From Erysipelotrichaceae bacterium (GTDB lineage Bacteria > Bacillota_I > Bacilli_A > Erysipelotrichales > Coprobacillaceae), in the NCBI GenBank assembly GCA_021201315.1, contig JAJQFG010000088.1:1-37297 (forward strand): a stretch of DNA of 37,297 bases, given 5' to 3'. A model generated the notes under the pieces. It was not told the origin of the DNA. It saw only the letters and a program-made list of their open reading frames with translations, and ran no database searches. Made by a program: the position numbers and the translations under genes. Of the stretch, positions 34,139-37,297 are shown one piece after another. Every line of letters begins with the position of its first letter. Position 1 is the stretch's first letter.

Positions 34139-35417
34139 ATACTACAGTTATTGTATTTTTTAGCATACCCATCCAGCAAGTATAGATAAATGTACCTTCT
34201 TGTGTTGGAATAAATTCAATAGTGTTTTCACCCTCATACAATTTTATCTCTATATCATATTCAGCAATAACAATTTCATTGTTACAACCATTTAAAATAT
34301 TAGAATCAACCGTTAAAGTCCAAACCACAGGTATACCAGCTTGCACTTCTATATCATCAAATCCATTCGAATGAAGGGAAGATGTTACATATTGTTTATC
34401 ACCATTTACCATAGCAGTTATGACATCATTGTTAGATGATTGCGAAAACGATGGCAAAGAAATTCCTGTAAGTGCAAAATTATTTTGAAGCATATATATT
34501 CCAAATACCATAACAAGCACAGCGCTTATTTTTAACATAATAGCTTTTGCTTTTTTCTCTAAAACTCCTGCTACTAAGGAAAATATAAACATAAGTGGTA
34601 TTGTGCCAAGACAGAAAAAGAACATTGAAAGAGCACCAGATATCATACTTCCACAAGCAATTGCATAAAGTTGCATGGATTGTAAAGGACCACATGGCAT
34701 AAAGGCATTAACAATACCTACAGTAAAAGAATTGTAACGACAGAATTTTGATATTGTTATCGATACTTTTTTTGGCAACTTAAATGTTATTTTTTTTAAA
34801 AATCCAAAATTACCAAACATATTTATTCCAGTCAGTATCATAAACATACCTGCAACTATACCAATTATTCCTCGAATTTTAAGAGTAATAGCAATTTCTT
34901 CACCTATAAGGCCAAGAAAACCACCAATAGTCGTATAACCAACAAGTCTACCAAGATTATAAGATAAAGCTTTTATTACTGGTCTTTTATTTGATTGACT
35001 AACACTTTGAGCCAAGTTAATTCCTGAACACATAGCAATACAATGTACTGATGTCAAAAGCCCAATGGAAAACAAAAAGATATAACTCACTCTTTCATCA
35101 TTGATAACAGGAAATTTTTGAAAGATTGCCGTTAATCCCGTTTGCGTTGCAATAACATAGAGTCCTAATATAATCACTAATATATATATTGTATCTCTGT
35201 TATTATCTTGTTTATCTATAATATCATATCCAACACTAATAACAGCTTTTTTTATCAAATCCTCACTTGCAGGTTTTTCATATTCAACAATTAAAGAGTT
35301 TTTTGTACAATCCGCTTTAGCAAATTTTACGCCTTCAACATTTTTAACGGCCTTTTCTACACTCATTTCACAAGCTTCACATTTCATAGAACCAACATTC
35401 ATGTATATTTTTTTCAC
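34137..35417 (-). CDS. HMA - DsbD_2/TauE-like membrane - cupredoxin fusion protein
   Basis: A 426-residue three-part protein. Residues 1-68 form a heavy-metal-associated domain with the C13/C16 metal site in MKCEACEMS. Residues about 76-315 are a six-helix membrane core of the DsbD_2/UreH_2 'sulfite exporter' type with SVHCIAMCSG. Residues about 335-426 form a cupredoxin domain with a Cys in NGCNNE and the copper-binding TCWMGM near the end. The layout points to copper capture in the cytoplasm, transfer through the membrane, and handling on the outside, as for copper homeostasis or assembly proteins. It lies 10 nt after the DUF2318 gene. Transport direction and metal are inferred. Confidence 0.85.
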   Translation of the reverse strand: MKKIYMNVGSMKCEACEMSVEKAVKNVEGVKFAKADCTKNSLIVEYEKPASEDLIKKAVISVGYDIIDKQDNNRDTIYILVIILGLYVIATQTGLTAIFQKFPVINDERVSYIFLFSIGLLTSVHCIAMCSGINLAQSVSQSNKRPVIKALSYNLGRLVGYTTIGGFLGLIGEEIAITLKIRGIIGIVAGMFMILTGINMFGNFGFLKKITFKLPKKVSITISKFCRYNSFTVGIVNAFMPCGPLQSMQLYAIACGSMISGALSMFFFCLGTIPLMFIFSLVAGVLEKKAKAIMLKISAVLVMVFGIYMLQNNFALTGISLPSFSQSSNNDVITAMVNGDKQYVTSSLHSNGFDDIEVQAGIPVVWTLTVDSNILNGCNNEIVIAEYDIEIKLYEGENTIEFIPTQEGTFIYTCWMGMLKNTITVV

Positions 35418-35427
35418 AATAAATCAC

Positions 35428-35952
35428 CTAAAAACTTTTCCAATTTGAAAATTGCTCTTCATATTTTGCCAAGAAATCGGAAGAAACAGTTATCACACCA
35501 TTCTCAGATGAATAATTATCGTCTGTTATTGGTACAGGATTACAGCCACCTTGCTCTATCCCAATATTATCGATGTCAAAATGATTTTTACAATTTTGGC
35601 ATATAAAATCATCACCATTTTGCACAAAATAAGCATATGGTGAACCCATACATACTTGACAAGTATTAAGTGCAAGCCTAATAGTTCCATCTGATGCCTT
35701 AACTGCGAAAAGTTCTACAATTGTATTATTTGAATCATAATCATAATATGTTGCTATTTCACTAATATCACTTTCGACAATCTGGACATCACTCGAAAAA
35801 ACAGCAATGTCTAAATCACTTGTGGCAGTATCAACCAAATTATCTGTTTCAGAATGACTATTTATTTTAGGAACAATGATTGTCAATATGGCTGCAATAA
35901 CAACAACTATTGCAATAATAGGTAAAATCATACTTTTTACATCAATTTTCAT
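35428..35952 (-). CDS. DUF2318 membrane-anchored Cys-rich protein
   Basis: A 174-residue protein with an N-terminal membrane anchor or uncleaved signal (about residues 8-29) and an extracytoplasmic domain. The family's conserved Cys motifs are present: NTCQVCMG (about 96-103), FICQNCKNHF (about 115-124) and GGCNPVPI (about 134-141), likely to bind metal. The family is often found next to iron or heavy-metal transport genes; activity is unknown. Its start overlaps the stop of the upstream gene as ATGA, and the HMA fusion gene follows after 10 nt, so all three are one operon. Confidence 0.88.
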   Translation of the reverse strand: MKIDVKSMILPIIAIVVVIAAILTIIVPKINSHSETDNLVDTATSDLDIAVFSSDVQIVESDISEIATYYDYDSNNTIVELFAVKASDGTIRLALNTCQVCMGSPYAYFVQNGDDFICQNCKNHFDIDNIGIEQGGCNPVPITDDNYSSENGVITVSSDFLAKYEEQFSNWKSF

Positions 35953-37142
35953 GATAATAATCCTACCTTTTGCAAAGCTTGGTTCAAGTCAGCAATGATA
36001 TCTTCCTTGTCTTCAATACCAACACTAAAACGGAAAAATCCGTTACTAAATCTATCAGGATAAAGATATTGTCTTTCATCATCTTCACCAATAAATACAA
36101 TGAGACTTTCATCATGGCCAAGTGATACAGCAGATGTTATAATTTTTAAATAACTGACAAATTTGTTATGAGTATCGTGATCTGCTTTTAAGCCAAATGA
36201 TAAAACACCTCCAAATCCAGGTGACATTTGTTTTTTGGCTACTAAATAACCAGGATCACTTTTAAGTCCTGGATACGCAACAAAACTAACACACGGTTGT
36301 TTTTCAAGCCACTGAGCAACAGCCAGTGCATTTTCGTTATGCTGTTTCATTCTTAGCGAAAGCGTGACACTTCCTCGCATGATAAGCCATGCATTAAATG
36401 GGCTAATTGTACCACCTAAATTCACTTGAGATATAGCACGAATTTTATCAAGATATTCTGTTTTACCTACAATCGCACCACCCATTGAATCCCCATGTCC
36501 ATTAATAAATTTCGTCAAACTTTCAACAGAAAAATCCGCACCAAGTTCAATAGGTCGTTGGTTATAAGGAGAAGCAAATGTATTATCAACACTCAACAAT
36601 ATGTTATGTTTGTGTGCCAATTCAGCTACGGCTCTTATATCTGTAATACTAAGTGTTGGATTACCAGGAGTTTCAATATGAATAAGTTTTGTATTACTAC
36701 GGATTTCAGATTCCAATTTATCTAAATCAGTAGTATCAACAATTGTTGTCTCCACACCAAACTTATTATTAAAAAGCTCATTCAGCAAACGATAAACTGC
36801 AATATATGTCACACTTGAAAAAATAACATGATCACCCTTATTAAGCAACGCAAAAAACAATCCACTCAGTGCAGCAACACCAGAGGCTAAAACAATACAA
36901 TCCTCACCACCTTCAAGTGAAGCTATTCTTTCCTGTAAATACTTTTGATTTGTTCCACCATTTCTAGTATAGAGATTTCCATTTGCACTTGACCAATTCA
37001 TATCTGTTGGATCATATGGCAATGCATAGCTGTTTGCCATTGTTATAGGTCGCTTAATTGCACCACTTTCACTATCTATATCATTACCAACGTGAACCGC
37101 TCTAGTTTGAAATCCATATTCTTTTTCATTAAAACTATCCAT
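35949..37142 (-). CDS. Trans-sulfuration family PLP enzyme (cystathionine/methionine gamma-lyase or synthase type)
   Basis: A 397-residue PLP enzyme of the Cys/Met metabolism family. TRAVHVGND is near the N-terminus, YTRNGGTNQKYLQERIASLEGG covers the cofactor-phosphate region, D186 pairs with the pyridine nitrogen (SVDNTFASPYNQ), and K211 is the Schiff-base Lys in SLTKFINGHGD. It could split methionine, cystathionine or homocysteine with release of a thiol or sulfide, or make cystathionine. The usual LYGxT segment reads TYIAVYRLL, so it is not a standard member. It is the first gene of an operon with two metal-type membrane proteins, not with methionine genes. Confidence 0.87.
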   Translation of the reverse strand: MDSFNEKEYGFQTRAVHVGNDIDSESGAIKRPITMANSYALPYDPTDMNWSSANGNLYTRNGGTNQKYLQERIASLEGGEDCIVLASGVAALSGLFFALLNKGDHVIFSSVTYIAVYRLLNELFNNKFGVETTIVDTTDLDKLESEIRSNTKLIHIETPGNPTLSITDIRAVAELAHKHNILLSVDNTFASPYNQRPIELGADFSVESLTKFINGHGDSMGGAIVGKTEYLDKIRAISQVNLGGTISPFNAWLIMRGSVTLSLRMKQHNENALAVAQWLEKQPCVSFVAYPGLKSDPGYLVAKKQMSPGFGGVLSFGLKADHDTHNKFVSYLKIITSAVSLGHDESLIVFIGEDDERQYLYPDRFSNGFFRFSVGIEDKEDIIADLNQALQKVGLLS

Positions 37143-37186
37143 TATAAATACACCTCAAATAATTCATCTTTCATTAGAATGAAATG

Positions 37187-37215
37187 AATATAACATTTAT
37201 TTCCTATTTTGTCAA
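37187..37215 (-). promoter_or_regulatory. Sigma-A promoter of the sulfur/metal operon
   Basis: On the minus strand TTGACA (37215-37210) and TATATT (37192-37187) are separated by 17 bp. The leader would be about 38 nt, too short for a SAM riboswitch or T-box. Confidence 0.8.
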
Positions 37216-37219
37216 TAGG
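37203..37219. promoter_or_regulatory. Inverted repeat over the -35 box (possible operator)
   Basis: CCTATT (37203-37208) and AATAGG (37214-37219) are complementary and cover the -35 box of the sulfur/metal operon promoter. A further ATAGG copy lies at 37224-37228. A bound regulator there would block RNA polymerase. The regulator is unknown. Confidence 0.45.
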
Positions 37220-37297
37220 TTATATAGGATAAATGCTGCGTATGTGATTCAAATATGATAATGTCTTAATGTACCCAGATTGATTCTGTCCCAGCTA

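Noticed and set aside
37220-37297. SAM riboswitch or T-box upstream of the trans-sulfuration gene
   Set aside because: The predicted leader is only about 38 nt, and no conserved core of either element is seen in the remaining sequence.

Overview
The window is AT-rich DNA from a low-GC Gram-positive bacterium. Gene content points to an anaerobic gut fermenter, most likely of the Erysipelotrichales / Coprobacillaceae type: a sucrose PTS, a D-lactate-type dehydrogenase, RpiR regulators, strong AGGAGG/GAGGTG ribosome sites, rho-independent hairpins after most transcription units, and many PTS- and Firmicutes-type families. The taxon is inferred from gene content only. I saw no tRNA, rRNA, CRISPR array, insertion sequence or prophage.

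Layout. 50-1502 (-): two tandem RpiR/SIS regulators. 1589-2215 (-): PAP2-family membrane phosphatase. 2291-3310 (+): HAD hydrolase and a DUF3592-like membrane protein. 3317-6397 (-): a tight five-gene operon (EIIB-like protein, short-chain dehydrogenase, rdgB, trmL, TIGR01906 membrane protein). 6475-7440 (+): D-2-hydroxyacid dehydrogenase. 7601-9229 (-): AAA-ATPase/PD-(D/E)XK gene broken by an in-frame amber codon. 9354-13730 (+): sucrose regulon (LacI-type repressor, two operator-like palindromes, EIIBCA, GH32 hydrolase). 13737-17382 (-): membrane protein, then rlmI-like methyltransferase with pepF. 17502-19250 (+): aminopeptidase P. 19290-19404 (+): a candidate structured RNA with its own promoter and terminator, followed by a small unknown protein. 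19820-21773 (+): cysteine desulfurase and TtcA-type tRNA thiolation enzyme. 21784-23851 (-): AAA_14/DUF4143 protein and tcdA. 24007-24542 (+): decayed gene of unknown function. 24611-26320 (-): AI-2E-type exporter family protein and queT, the latter behind a preQ1-I riboswitch. 26504-27780 (+): nitrilase-family amidohydrolase and CX5R phosphatase. 27871-28485 (+): XRE regulator with membrane tail. 28552-30122 (+): patatin and EFR1-type flavodoxin/ferredoxin. 30136-33194 (-): two unknown proteins, a doubly damaged alpha/beta hydrolase, and deoC. 33247-34005 (-): PHP histidinol-phosphatase-like protein. 34137-37142 (-): trans-sulfuration-type PLP enzyme, DUF2318 protein, and an HMA / DsbD_2 / cupredoxin fusion.

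How parts work together. The scr genes form a complete uptake and cleavage route for sucrose apart from a fructokinase. Several RNA modification genes (trmL, ttcA with a sulfur donor, tcdA, rlmI-like, queT for queuosine precursor) lie scattered through the window. Most worth following up are the structured RNA at 19290-19404 and the sulfur/metal operon at 34137-37142. Three genes are damaged (7601-9229, 24007-24542, 30818-31718), mostly by single-base events, which suggests recent loss of dispensable functions or, for the homopolymer cases, possible sequencing error.
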